Source: Bacteroidia bacterium
Lineage (GTDB): Bacteria > Bacteroidota > Bacteroidia > Flavobacteriales_E > Vicingaceae
NCBI GenBank assembly: GCA_030433355.1
Contig: JAUIMG010000002.1
Coordinates: 62,001-126,000, forward strand
DNA: 64,000 nucleotides
Direction of reading: 5' to 3'
Shown here in pieces: positions 9,986 through 20,325 of the stretch. Both the position numbers and the translations under genes were made by a program. Numbering within the stretch: the first letter of the stretch is position 1; every line of letters starts with the position of its first letter. Under the pieces are notes generated by a model. That model was given only the letters and a program-made list of their open reading frames with translations, did no database searches and had not been told where the DNA came from.

Positions 9986-9993
9986 TAGATTTG
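9986..9993 (+). promoter_or_regulatory. Candidate -7 element (TAGATTTG) for gamma carbonic anhydrase
   Basis: An exact TAnnTTTG match 26 bases before the ATG at 10020. A TTTG at 9957-9960 sits 25 bases upstream, a little far for a -33 element. The element lies downstream of the alternative GTG at 9981, so that GTG would not be transcribed. Confidence 0.5.
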
Positions 9994-10019
9994 TCTATAA
10001 ATACACTAAATACAATATA

Positions 10020-10532
10020 ATGGCACTAATCAAAAAAGTAAAAGGAATTACCCCACATTTAGGTAAAAATTGCTACTTAGCTGAAAATGCTACAATTATT
10101 GGAGATGTTAAAACTGGAGATGATTGTAGTTTTTGGTTTAATACAGTAGTTAGAGGGGATGTAAACTCCATACGGATGGGTAATAAAGTTAATGTTCAAG
10201 ATGGAGCAGTTATCCATTGTACTTATCATGGGGCGGCTACACAAATAGGTAATAACGTATCTATTGGACACAATGCAATAGTGCATGGTAGTGTCATAAA
10301 CGATGATGTTCTTGTTGGTATGGGAGCAATTCTAATGGATAATTGTGTTGTAAATAAGAATGTAATAATTGCTGCAGGAGCCGTTGTAACTCAGGGGATG
10401 GAATTGGAATCAGGATTTATTTATGCAGGTGTACCAGCTAAGAAAATCAAAGAGCTTAGTCGTAAACTAAAAAAGGAGGAAATTCAACGCATAGCTAATA
10501 ATTATGTGGAATATGCTTCTTGGTTTAAATAG
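10020..10532 (+). CDS. Gamma carbonic anhydrase family protein
   Basis: A 170-residue left-handed beta-helix protein of the gamma carbonic anhydrase/hexapeptide-repeat family. Hexapeptide rungs run from about residue 14 to 140. The metal-site region includes VQDGAVIHCTYHG and SIGHNAIVHG, which carry the expected histidines. Members hydrate CO2 or bind metals; many are not proven enzymes. I chose the ATG at 10020 over a GTG at 9981 because the resulting length and N-terminus fit the family and because a -7 element lies between the two. Confidence 0.9.
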   Translation: MALIKKVKGITPHLGKNCYLAENATIIGDVKTGDDCSFWFNTVVRGDVNSIRMGNKVNVQDGAVIHCTYHGAATQIGNNVSIGHNAIVHGSVINDDVLVGMGAILMDNCVVNKNVIIAAGAVVTQGMELESGFIYAGVPAKKIKELSRKLKKEEIQRIANNYVEYASWFK

Positions 10533-10676
10533 TCAACTGCAACCGTAACTTTTCTTATTTAGTTTTTTTACAAACGATAGATGATTTTTAATACTTAAGT
10601 GAAATCAAGTTTTTAGATGTTTTTTCTATCCTTTTGCTTCTATTCGTTTAGCATTGAAAATAAATAGGTTATGAAG

Positions 10677-10704
10677 TTTGATAAAGAATATTTCATCATT
10701 TTTG
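10677..10704 (+). promoter_or_regulatory. Candidate promoter of the giant surface protein gene
   Basis: TTTG at 10677-10680 and CATTTTTG at 10697-10704 (7 of 8 matches to TAnnTTTG), 16 bases apart, slightly less than the usual Bacteroidota spacing. They precede the ATG at 10758, giving a leader of roughly 45 bases. The rest of the 225-base gap is AT-rich with no clear hairpin. Confidence 0.35.
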
Positions 10705-10757
10705 CAAATCGAACCAAATGAATTAAAATACGTAAGTATAATTTACAAAAATTCATA

Positions 10758-13700
10758 ATGAATAACCGCATTTATAACACCATATATAGCATTCTGCTAT
10801 TATCTTCTATTTTTTATTCTAATATATCAATATTCGCTCAAACCTTAACTCCGGCAGGTGTAGGTCAAAATAATATTATTTGGTTAGAAGCAAATGATCT
10901 TTCAGGGCCCCTGTCAGATGGCTTTATATGGTCTGATAAAACAATCAATGGCTTTGATGCTACAGAGATTGCTGATGGAGTAAATACTCTTACACTTACC
11001 ACTATTGGAGGGCAGCAGTACCTTAGGTTTGCAGGTCTTTCAGGAGAACAATTAATTATACCAGATGATAATGCTACAACTAACCTCTTGGATGGAGCTT
11101 CTGAATTTTCTGTAATTACAGTTTTTAATACCGGGGCAACAGATACAAGAGCTATCATTTCTAAGCGACTCAATTCTAGTGGGGGTAACCGCTCTTGGGC
11201 TATGTTTTATAATAGTGGATTTAATATGTTTGCTTATGCTGGTGCAACTACAGTAGGAGGTCCGGGTTCAGTTGCTGCAGCAGGAAACCCGCATATTGCG
11301 ACTATGACGGTGGACGCCTCACTTTCAACTGGATCTGTTAGAATGTTTGTTAATACAGAGGCTGAAGGAAGTACTGGTTCAAATGTATCCATTCCAGATC
11401 GTTCAGAAGACGTAATTATTGGAACTTTTGATATTGGAGATGCTCGTTATTTCAATGGAGATATAGCAGAAATTATCGTTTATAGAGATGCTCTCAATGG
11501 AGGAGAAAGGTTGGTACTTGAGAACTATCTAGCTCAAAAATATGGAGTTGCTATTACTTTTGATTATTTCGGAAATGGACCTAATTTTGATTCTAACTAT
11601 GAGGACGATATCCGTGGAATTGGAACTCAAAATGGAACAGAAAAGCATGCAAGTTCAGGGTATTCCAGCGGTTTACAAATCTCAGAGTTGAATAACTCCT
11701 TAGATGCTTCTAATGAATTTGTATTATTTGCGCATAATGGTGCGATTTCTCATGCTGATAATGTTACAACCTCTTTAGGAGAGGTTGAAATTACAAATCG
11801 TTGGCAAAAAGACTATTATCTTGAATTTACACAAAATGGAACAGTAGATGCTGCTTCTGTAGATGCAGAGCTTAGGTTTGATTTTAGTGAAGCAGGACTT
11901 GCTTTTTCGGGCTCAGCTTCAGACTATGTGCTTCTTTACAGAGCAACTAGTAGCGGTAATTTTACTCGCGTTTTTGCTAATAATTATTTCCTTCAAAATG
12001 GCGACCAAATCGTTGTTAATGTCCCAGCTAGTAGACTGCAATCAGGGTACTACACTCTAGGTCGAGGAAGTCAACTACTTTCTCGCACTTGGTATAGTTA
12101 CACTACAGGCAACTGGAATAACCCTAGTAGCTGGACGCTAGATGGCTCTTCCACTCCTTTATTAATAAACCCAGCTAGTGAAATTCCAGGTCCAGATGAT
12201 GAAGTAATCATTACCAATGGAAGAACTATTACGATGGATATTAATAATGTAACTATTCAGTCCATAGAAGTAATCGGTAGATTAGTATTATCTTCAACTA
12301 CAGGACATGATTTTAATGCCATTGATGGAAGTGGTACCATACGAATGATAGGTGATGGTTCTTCCAATGATAATTTTCCGGCTGGAAATACTTTAGGAGC
12401 TAATGGATTTTCCAATTCGGATAATGGAGGTACTCTAGAAATTCTTGGGAGCGGGATTAACTTAAATCAAGCTAGAGAATTTAATAATGTAGTGGTTAAT
12501 ATGACCAACACAACTAGCAATGCAATTGTAATAGCAGATTATATTATCAACGGAGACCTCACTATTAGAAGAGGAACATTTCAAATTAATAATAATATTT
12601 CTACAACAAATCTTACTATTGATTTATTGGGAGATATGACAATTTCAGCGAATGGTAATCTTCGAACGGGTACTGCCAACGCAAGGCATGAGTTTAATTT
12701 CTATGGGGATTTTAATAACCTTGGTGACGCACGTTTTTCTCAAAGAACTACCCAGAATGTAAGTGCAGAGGCAAATAATGGAATAGTTGATGCAAACTTT
12801 ATTGCCAATGATCAGGATCAGTTGGTTGAAGCGAAAGGACCAACCTACTTCTATCGTATTGAGATTAATAAGGGTGTAGATGATACATATACTTTGTTTT
12901 TAGAAGCAAATTTAACATCGAATTTTGTTTTGACTGGCCCTGCAGATTATAATTTAGCAGGAGATGTTACAACAATCAATAACAATGCCATGGGCCTTAT
13001 TATTGGAACTGTTAGTATTGGTAGCAATGTTGAAGTAAATCCTCTTAACAATACAGGAAATTATTCTATTGGTAGTAATGCAAGATTGCTTGTAGCAGGC
13101 GGCCAAGTGACTAAGACTGGTGGAGCCGCAATTACACCATATGGTACAATAGAAGTAACCTCTGGAATACTTGAAGTTCCATCGGGTAGTGGTATTACCA
13201 CAAGAGGAGCAGGTCAGATTATTGTTTCTGGTGGAGAAGTTTGGGTGAGTCAGATTAGAACTTCCATTTTTGGTGCTACGGCTGTTGGAGGATTTCAACA
13301 GACAGGAGGTACAGTAAACGTATGGGATTATTCTGCCGCAGAAAGTCCAATTACTGGCCAAGCAGCAGGAACTGCTGCTAATTCTTATGCTCGTTTTTGT
13401 CTTACTTATGAAGGAAACACTTTCATAATGACAGGAGGGACGTTGAATGTGAAAAGTGCAACAAATACCGGACTTTTATTTATCAATTCAGATCCTGGAA
13501 ATATTAATGTTACCGGAGGAACAGTTAATGCATTTTCCAATGTAAACAATGAGTCAGAAATTGCTTCACTTGCCCCTTTTTGGGATTTAAATATCATTAA
13601 TGAAAGTACTAGTACCACTGCAAGAGTAACTTCTCAAACTTTAACTTGTGGACCTGGTGGTTTAGATAACAGGACCATTACTGATCCTGACTTACGTGTG

Positions 13701-16700
13701 CTTAACAATCTGACTATACAGACCAGCACAACTCGCTCTCAAACATTTGGTGGGGACCCTCAGGCTAGCACTTATGGAGGGTATTTAGACTTATGTCCCA
13801 GTAACAATTGCGTTAACCTTATAGTTGGAGGAGACTTGACTATTGAAGATAGTGGAGTATTAGATGTTTGGGCATGGGATGGAACCGATAATGATGGAAG
13901 TGCTACGCTTACTTTTAACGGTGTATCAGATGGAGTGTTCTACGTAGGAGATATTACAACTTATACCAATAGTTTGGTGCAGTTTCGCGACCCTGGTAGT
14001 GGAGGAAGAACAAATACCTTTGATGGGCAAGAAGGTACCATGATTTATTGGGAGTTGCCCTTATACAATGTAGATATTGATAAACCAGGTGCAAGCTTGT
14101 TTCTAAGCTCTAAACTTCCTGGTAAAGGTCAGAGTCCAAATAATGATCAATCTCGTTACAAGAATTCTTCTAATGGAGGTAAAAATGTTACGCAATATGC
14201 AACTAACCTTCTAAAGATAACTAACAACATTCGATTGCTTAGAGGTACTTTAAATCAAATAGATCCTAATTCTACCGTGACTATTACAGAAGATGATGGA
14301 GGTAGTTTTGGTTCAGTAGGAGACCCTGTTGCCTATAGTATACGCGTCTTAGGTGAGATAACCAATCAAGGAACCTTTTTTATTTACGAAGATGGAGTAA
14401 CCCCAAAAGAAGGAATTATTGTACTTAGAAAAGGAGCTGGGAACGTTACTCTTAATACCACAGAGGGTTCTTTTTTTGGGAATTTCAGGCTACTTATAGA
14501 ACCAGATGTAGTTAGTATTACCAGTGATTTGGAGTTAGGTCGTCTTGAAGTAGGAGATGGTATAATGGACATAGGTACTCATAATCTTAAAGTAGATGTA
14601 TTGGAGTATAGAGCCGCAGGTGCAAATGATGCGGTAGCTGGTGGGCAAAGAGTGTATAATGAAAATCATTATATACGCATGGCCGGTAATGCATCTGATG
14701 GGGGTTTATCAATTAAAGTTCCTCGGAGTGTTTCCAATATCCCAGATTTGGACGAATACGAAAACTTAAACTCTGCTAATCTTCAAAATTGGAACCGTGA
14801 GTATAACCAAAACAATATTATTTGGTACCCCATTGGTACAGATGCTTCGGGAACAGATAAGTATACTCCGGCTGTGGTTTATCTTCATAACAACGGTGTT
14901 ACAGATGGTGATGAATACATTACCGTTAAGGTAGTAGATAATGAGTTGCAGACTACAGACCTCTCCGGTGGAGATGTGCTTTCTTACTACTGGAATGTAG
15001 ATTTTGAAGGTTATGCCGCCACGGAAGAGCCAACTGTTTCTTGGTTATTTCAATACGATGATGCAGATTTGGATATTGGTGCTGGTGTAGAAGCAAATTT
15101 TGTACCAGGGAAGGTATTGGATGGAGGTACTTATACTCGATCAGATGATGGAGGAACTACTGCTGTTAAAAATGGTGGAGCTAATACTATAGAAGGCAAT
15201 TTGCTAGGTAATAACCCTGCAAATGTGATTATTTTTAACGGTGTGGGAACGAACGCGGCACCTATTGCAGCAGATGATATTGAAACTTCTACCCCGGCTT
15301 TGTACAATAATGCTAGCATTAACACGCAGTGGCAAAATGCATGGCCTAATGTAGGATTTACTCTTGAAAATGCTAATTATACTGCCGGGGAGGCAAACAG
15401 GTTTATTGGATCACCTCAAATCTTTTATTCAAGACTTTCTAATGGTTCAAGTTGGTATAACAGAAATTGGAGGGATGGAAATAACTGGTCGCTTGTTCCT
15501 CATGATGGCTTAAACAATAATTCGGCAAGACCTGCTGCCGGTACTTGGCCTCAGGATGGCGATATTGCTGTCATAGGATTTGGAGGATTCACCGGCGGAA
15601 TTAGTCCAAGACACTCAATTCAAATTCAAAATGGAGCCAATATATCAGTGGCAGAAATCCAATACAACCATCCGGGAAACAATGGGAATAGAATAGTTGT
15701 CCTCAGAAATGCGACACTTACTTTTAGTAAAATAGGAGGAACTGGGGGAACATTTATGCAAAGATTGAATGCAGGTGATGCTGCCACTATTTCAGGAGAT
15801 TTTGGAGATTTTTACAATAATAATAGCTTCACCTATGGCTATTATCTAAATTCGAATGGTACCTACAATATAACTCCTCCAACTACAATATTTCCTAACT
15901 TAAGGATTGAAGGAGGTAATAGCAGCAGGATAGCTATTTTTCAAAGTGATATTACAGTCAATAACCACATGACTGTTGATGGCAATACCGTTGTTCAAAC
16001 TAATGATGGAGTTAACGGTGATATAACTGTTTTAGGTGATTTAAGAATAGGCGGATACCTTGGTGGGAATTTTAGATTTGGAAATGTTACAGATAGAGTT
16101 GTTGAGGTAGGTAGATTATGGTTAAGAAATCAGGGAACTTGTAATGTAGAAGTTTTAAACTCGAGTCCTGGAGGTCGTCTACATCGTTTGATTGTTAATG
16201 GAGATATTCTTCAAGACCGTCCCGGTCAAATTGATTTATTTAATGGCTTAGGTGCATTAGATAATAACGCAATTCTTGAACTAAGAGGTTCAGGTAATAA
16301 TTCTTACACTAAAACCGATGGGTCTGTTGCTGACTTCTATCAAATTTTGATGAGCAAAGGCGCTGATACCACTTCTTCTTTTACATTTTCTGAAGAATTT
16401 AATATCCCTGACGCTACAACTACTTTTAAGCCACTGGAGATATTAAATGGAAAACTTATTATAGATAATGCTAACTTAAATTCTGGCAGTGGTATTTTAA
16501 TTGCAAGTAATTCTAATTTCAACTTGCCAAATACAACCAACATAGATGCTTCTTCAGGTTCAGGGGCATTAGAGATAAGACAAGGAACATTGCGAATGGA
16601 GGGGAATAATGTAGGGATTATTCTAGATGGTTTGCTAAGGGTTAGTGGGAGTGGTGTTTTAGACTTAGAAGATGCCGGAATTAACATTTTTATTCAATAT

Positions 16701-19700
16701 ACATCGTCTGGTAGTTCTAAGATTGATATTAGTGGTGGATCAATAACTGTAGGAGGTCAAATTAGAAGGGGTTTAACTGCCACAACTGGAATACTTCAAT
16801 TTTCTCAGTCAGCAGGGGATTTTTCTGTAGGTACGCAACAGCCAGACGCAAATCCTACAAGAGGTGTCTTTGAAGTATTGAATGCAGGAAGTAATTTTTC
16901 GCATACTGGGGGTAATTTTATTCTCGCAGGAAGTAATGGCTCTACAAGTGTTCCATCATTAATCATGGAACCAGAAACCAACAATTTATTAGGTTCTACG
17001 ATTACAATTGCTTATTCAGATGGTGACGATAATTTCGGTATTAAATCTGCTATTGAATTGAATAATTTAGAATTATCAGGAACATCCTTTCCTACAATTA
17101 AAATTTATCAATTGGACCTTAATATAGGAGGTAATCTTATCATTAATGCAGATAATATTTTTGATGCCAGAGGTTTCGATTTAACGTTTACAGGAGGTGA
17201 TTTTGATAATAATGGAACTTATGTTAGCTCAGGAAATAATTCAAATCAACAAACTACCTTTTTTACAGGAACGGCGTCTCAAGAAATTCGTGGTAATGGG
17301 TCTTATGGATTCTATAACTTTGAGAAGAACAACAATGGAATTCTAACCGCTTCTCAAGATTTCTTAGTTCAAAATGAGTTACGTATACTTCAAGGTACCC
17401 TAGCTACAGGTTCTCAATCTATAAATGTTGAAGGAGATGTAATTAACACCGCAACTCATACTTCTTCTGTAGAACCTGCAGGAACTTTGTATGGTATTAT
17501 TCTATCAGGTAGCGAAAAGCAAACTCTTTCAGGAATTGGAGGCAATGTTACCAATATTAGCAACTTTGGTGTTTTAACGATAAACAATCCTGAAGGAGCA
17601 CTTATTCAGGACGGAACACAGAACACTTTTGAGGTGGACAATAAGTTAATTTTAGAACAGGGTGTCTTAGACATAAGTTCTAATCTTTTTATTATTGGGG
17701 AAAATGCTGTTATTGAAAATCAAAATGGAGATACAGATAGAGATGCTTTTGAAGCAACAAATATGGTACAGACGAATAGCTCCTTTACCGATTTTGGCTT
17801 ACAAAAAAGATTTAATACAGGCGTGCAAACTGACTTTGTATTTCCTGTGGGACAGCAGTTATACACCCCAATAGAAGTGGATATGACGGCTAACTTATCT
17901 GGAACTTCACCCTCAATAACTGTTCGACCTGCTAATGAACCTCATCCTACAATTGTTGGTCATGATAATACGGGAGCAAATTCTCCTGGTACATTAGATG
18001 ACGAAATGAACGTATTGCAATATCATTGGATTATAACTTCTAATGGAATAACATCTTTTACAGGTGATTTAATTATGGAATATGATCCTTCAGATATTGC
18101 ATTCCTTGATCCTGGAGACGCCACAGCTTCACCACTTAGTTTTGATGTAAGAAATTATGCTGCTGCTCGTTTATTAAGCAGTGCAATTAATTGGGATAAA
18201 TCTTTTGATGGTAGTTCTTTTGATGAAATTAATAATGAGATTATTTTCGATCAATCGACAGCTTTTAATGGTGTGGGTGATAACAGCATCACTGGTGATT
18301 ACACAGCAGGCTTATTGTTAGAAGATGATGGTTTAACACCCTTGGATATTGGTGCAATTCCTAATAACGTGCTAGAATATGAAACAGTAAATGCAACAGG
18401 AAATTATACAAGTAATACCGATTGGAACGGGATAAATGGTTCACCACCTTTAGCTGTTGGCGAAACTCCAAATGGTGCGATAATCTATATACGGAATGGA
18501 GATAGAATGAATTTAACTACTCCTGGAGCTCGTATCTACAGAACCGTAATTGATGATGGCGGGGTATTAGCTATTGATGAGAATGCAGATAACACGAGAC
18601 TAGGGATTGTGCAAGGCACGGGAACTCTAAGGATAGAAAGTAATACAATAGGACAATCTCCTCAGTTGCCCGCAGGTTATTATGAGGAATTTTTAAGGTG
18701 CACCGGTGGAGGACTTGAGTATTCAGGCACTGTTGATTATGATGTATTAGCAAACATTCCGGAAGTGCGAAGAGTAATATTTAGTGGATCTGCTAATAGA
18801 GACTTACCAAGTACAAATCTCCTAGTTTGCGAAGATTTTATATTAAGAGACAATGTTACGGTAGCAAATGTTTCCAATCGACAATTAACTATTCAAAGGG
18901 ATGTAATCAAAAGTGACAATGGAACGATTGATTTTGGGACTGGAACTGTTATTTTGAACGGTGCTTTAGGTTCTCAACAAATTTCAGGAGACTTTACCGG
19001 AGGGGAATCATTTTACAACCTAACCATAAACAATTCTGATGGAGTATCTGTAATTAACAGCAGCCTTGATGCTACCAATGGAATTTCAACTGATGTTAAT
19101 GGTGATGTTGCAGTTTCAAACCGATTAACTTTAACTAATGGTTTAGTAAGCACAGATACTGACAATTCCTTGCGTATACTATTAAATGCTACAGTAAATG
19201 ATGGTAACAATAACGCATATGTAGATGGACCTTTGATAAGACAAATTAATAATGATCCAAGTGGTTCTTATAGTTTCCCGGTTGGTAAATCGGGGCGTTA
19301 TGGATTAATGGCTGTAGTTAATCCAACTACTGCAACTGGAACAAAAGACTGGGAAGTAGAATACTTTTCAGTATCTCCTCCTAATCCACTTATTATTTCA
19401 TCTGGCAGCATAGAAAAAGTGAGTGAAAATGAATATTGGAGTGTTTCAGACGGTCTTTTAACTTCTGGCGCTACCCAGGCTAACATTAGGCTCCGTTGGG
19501 ACCTTAATTCAGATGTTACGCCAACAGGTAGCATTAATGATTTAGCGGTTGCTTACTATGATGGTGCTGGTTGGGTGCAAGTTGCAAACACAGTAGCACC
19601 AAGCGGAAATACAACAAGTGGAAGACTTACAGGTGGTTCTGTGCCATTTAGTACTAGGTTAATTACGCTAGGAACTTTAAATCAATTGATTACACCTTTG

Positions 19701-20276
19701 CCTGTAGAATTAGTAGAATTTACCGTTAAAGCGGTAGAGGAAGGAGTTTTACTAGAATGGGAAACTCTTTCTGAAATAAATAATGAGCGTTTTGAAATTC
19801 AGAGATATGTCAATGCTGAGGAATTTGAAACAATTGGAGAAACTCCAGGAGCAGGAACAACTACAAGACGAGTAAATTATAGCTTTTTAGATAGAAATCC
19901 ACTAAATGGAATAAACTACTATCGTTTACGTCAAGTTGATTTTGATGGAGCATTTGAGTATTCTCCAATACGTTCGGTGGAGTTTCAAAGAATCGGATTT
20001 AACAAGTCAAACTTAAACAGTGTTAATCTCTATCCAAATCCAAATAAAGGCGACTTTTTATTTATTGATTTAAATAATTGGAGTTCTAATAATAGGATAG
20101 ATGTAAGCTTGTTTGATGTTTCTGGTACCTTGCTTTTTGAACAGCAAATAACTGTTGATGAAAATGGAAATTATAGTGGTAAGTTAGATTTGCCTGAAAA
20201 TTTGAGAACTGGGATGTATATCATGCAACTTATAGGATATCAGAAAGTGGAAAGCTATAAGCTAATAGTTAAATAA
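10758..20276 (+). CDS. Giant T9SS type A surface protein (3172 aa)
   Basis: A very large secreted protein, likely an adhesin or surface structure. Order: signal peptide (residues 1-28); LamG/concanavalin-like domain (about 30-280); three modules opening with an NW/DW motif (residues 452, 1570 and 2555) and a Pro-Asp/Asn beta-strand segment, then Asn/Gly/Thr-rich beta-helix-like sequence, and closing with an aromatic-Pro-Val/Ile-Gly motif (1357, 2362 and 2840); an FN3-like domain (about 2980-3080); and a type A sorting domain from 3089 (NLYPNPNKGDF). I see no catalytic motif. The coding frame is intact over 9.5 kb. The binding partner is unknown. Confidence 0.9.
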   Translation: MNNRIYNTIYSILLLSSIFYSNISIFAQTLTPAGVGQNNIIWLEANDLSGPLSDGFIWSDKTINGFDATEIADGVNTLTLTTIGGQQYLRFAGLSGEQLIIPDDNATTNLLDGASEFSVITVFNTGATDTRAIISKRLNSSGGNRSWAMFYNSGFNMFAYAGATTVGGPGSVAAAGNPHIATMTVDASLSTGSVRMFVNTEAEGSTGSNVSIPDRSEDVIIGTFDIGDARYFNGDIAEIIVYRDALNGGERLVLENYLAQKYGVAITFDYFGNGPNFDSNYEDDIRGIGTQNGTEKHASSGYSSGLQISELNNSLDASNEFVLFAHNGAISHADNVTTSLGEVEITNRWQKDYYLEFTQNGTVDAASVDAELRFDFSEAGLAFSGSASDYVLLYRATSSGNFTRVFANNYFLQNGDQIVVNVPASRLQSGYYTLGRGSQLLSRTWYSYTTGNWNNPSSWTLDGSSTPLLINPASEIPGPDDEVIITNGRTITMDINNVTIQSIEVIGRLVLSSTTGHDFNAIDGSGTIRMIGDGSSNDNFPAGNTLGANGFSNSDNGGTLEILGSGINLNQAREFNNVVVNMTNTTSNAIVIADYIINGDLTIRRGTFQINNNISTTNLTIDLLGDMTISANGNLRTGTANARHEFNFYGDFNNLGDARFSQRTTQNVSAEANNGIVDANFIANDQDQLVEAKGPTYFYRIEINKGVDDTYTLFLEANLTSNFVLTGPADYNLAGDVTTINNNAMGLIIGTVSIGSNVEVNPLNNTGNYSIGSNARLLVAGGQVTKTGGAAITPYGTIEVTSGILEVPSGSGITTRGAGQIIVSGGEVWVSQIRTSIFGATAVGGFQQTGGTVNVWDYSAAESPITGQAAGTAANSYARFCLTYEGNTFIMTGGTLNVKSATNTGLLFINSDPGNINVTGGTVNAFSNVNNESEIASLAPFWDLNIINESTSTTARVTSQTLTCGPGGLDNRTITDPDLRVLNNLTIQTSTTRSQTFGGDPQASTYGGYLDLCPSNNCVNLIVGGDLTIEDSGVLDVWAWDGTDNDGSATLTFNGVSDGVFYVGDITTYTNSLVQFRDPGSGGRTNTFDGQEGTMIYWELPLYNVDIDKPGASLFLSSKLPGKGQSPNNDQSRYKNSSNGGKNVTQYATNLLKITNNIRLLRGTLNQIDPNSTVTITEDDGGSFGSVGDPVAYSIRVLGEITNQGTFFIYEDGVTPKEGIIVLRKGAGNVTLNTTEGSFFGNFRLLIEPDVVSITSDLELGRLEVGDGIMDIGTHNLKVDVLEYRAAGANDAVAGGQRVYNENHYIRMAGNASDGGLSIKVPRSVSNIPDLDEYENLNSANLQNWNREYNQNNIIWYPIGTDASGTDKYTPAVVYLHNNGVTDGDEYITVKVVDNELQTTDLSGGDVLSYYWNVDFEGYAATEEPTVSWLFQYDDADLDIGAGVEANFVPGKVLDGGTYTRSDDGGTTAVKNGGANTIEGNLLGNNPANVIIFNGVGTNAAPIAADDIETSTPALYNNASINTQWQNAWPNVGFTLENANYTAGEANRFIGSPQIFYSRLSNGSSWYNRNWRDGNNWSLVPHDGLNNNSARPAAGTWPQDGDIAVIGFGGFTGGISPRHSIQIQNGANISVAEIQYNHPGNNGNRIVVLRNATLTFSKIGGTGGTFMQRLNAGDAATISGDFGDFYNNNSFTYGYYLNSNGTYNITPPTTIFPNLRIEGGNSSRIAIFQSDITVNNHMTVDGNTVVQTNDGVNGDITVLGDLRIGGYLGGNFRFGNVTDRVVEVGRLWLRNQGTCNVEVLNSSPGGRLHRLIVNGDILQDRPGQIDLFNGLGALDNNAILELRGSGNNSYTKTDGSVADFYQILMSKGADTTSSFTFSEEFNIPDATTTFKPLEILNGKLIIDNANLNSGSGILIASNSNFNLPNTTNIDASSGSGALEIRQGTLRMEGNNVGIILDGLLRVSGSGVLDLEDAGINIFIQYTSSGSSKIDISGGSITVGGQIRRGLTATTGILQFSQSAGDFSVGTQQPDANPTRGVFEVLNAGSNFSHTGGNFILAGSNGSTSVPSLIMEPETNNLLGSTITIAYSDGDDNFGIKSAIELNNLELSGTSFPTIKIYQLDLNIGGNLIINADNIFDARGFDLTFTGGDFDNNGTYVSSGNNSNQQTTFFTGTASQEIRGNGSYGFYNFEKNNNGILTASQDFLVQNELRILQGTLATGSQSINVEGDVINTATHTSSVEPAGTLYGIILSGSEKQTLSGIGGNVTNISNFGVLTINNPEGALIQDGTQNTFEVDNKLILEQGVLDISSNLFIIGENAVIENQNGDTDRDAFEATNMVQTNSSFTDFGLQKRFNTGVQTDFVFPVGQQLYTPIEVDMTANLSGTSPSITVRPANEPHPTIVGHDNTGANSPGTLDDEMNVLQYHWIITSNGITSFTGDLIMEYDPSDIAFLDPGDATASPLSFDVRNYAAARLLSSAINWDKSFDGSSFDEINNEIIFDQSTAFNGVGDNSITGDYTAGLLLEDDGLTPLDIGAIPNNVLEYETVNATGNYTSNTDWNGINGSPPLAVGETPNGAIIYIRNGDRMNLTTPGARIYRTVIDDGGVLAIDENADNTRLGIVQGTGTLRIESNTIGQSPQLPAGYYEEFLRCTGGGLEYSGTVDYDVLANIPEVRRVIFSGSANRDLPSTNLLVCEDFILRDNVTVANVSNRQLTIQRDVIKSDNGTIDFGTGTVILNGALGSQQISGDFTGGESFYNLTINNSDGVSVINSSLDATNGISTDVNGDVAVSNRLTLTNGLVSTDTDNSLRILLNATVNDGNNNAYVDGPLIRQINNDPSGSYSFPVGKSGRYGLMAVVNPTTATGTKDWEVEYFSVSPPNPLIISSGSIEKVSENEYWSVSDGLLTSGATQANIRLRWDLNSDVTPTGSINDLAVAYYDGAGWVQVANTVAPSGNTTSGRLTGGSVPFSTRLITLGTLNQLITPLPVELVEFTVKAVEEGVLLEWETLSEINNERFEIQRYVNAEEFETIGETPGAGTTTRRVNYSFLDRNPLNGINYYRLRQVDFDGAFEYSPIRSVEFQRIGFNKSNLNSVNLYPNPNKGDFLFIDLNNWSSNNRIDVSLFDVSGTLLFEQQITVDENGNYSGKLDLPENLRTGMYIMQLIGYQKVESYKLIVK

Positions 20277-20325
20277 TTAAGTTCTAGATTTATTGACTAA
20301 TTACAAGGTCAAAAGGCCGGGGGGG

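Noticed and set aside
9981-10019. GTG start extending the gamma carbonic anhydrase by 13 residues
   Set aside because: The extension has no family similarity and lies around the -7 element.
10671-10721. A 16-codon ORF (MKFDKEYFIIFANRTK) upstream of the giant gene
   Set aside because: It overlaps the candidate promoter, has no clear ribosome binding site and no attenuator structure follows; likely chance.
12954-13361. A 135-codon minus-strand ORF within the giant gene
   Set aside because: Its composition (Cys, Ser, Asn and Tyr-rich) is that of an antisense shadow of the Gly/Asn/Thr-rich coding strand.
20319-20325. A run of seven G in an AT-rich region, possibly a phase-variable tract
   Set aside because: It lies between two stop codons, outside both genes, so slippage would not change a protein.
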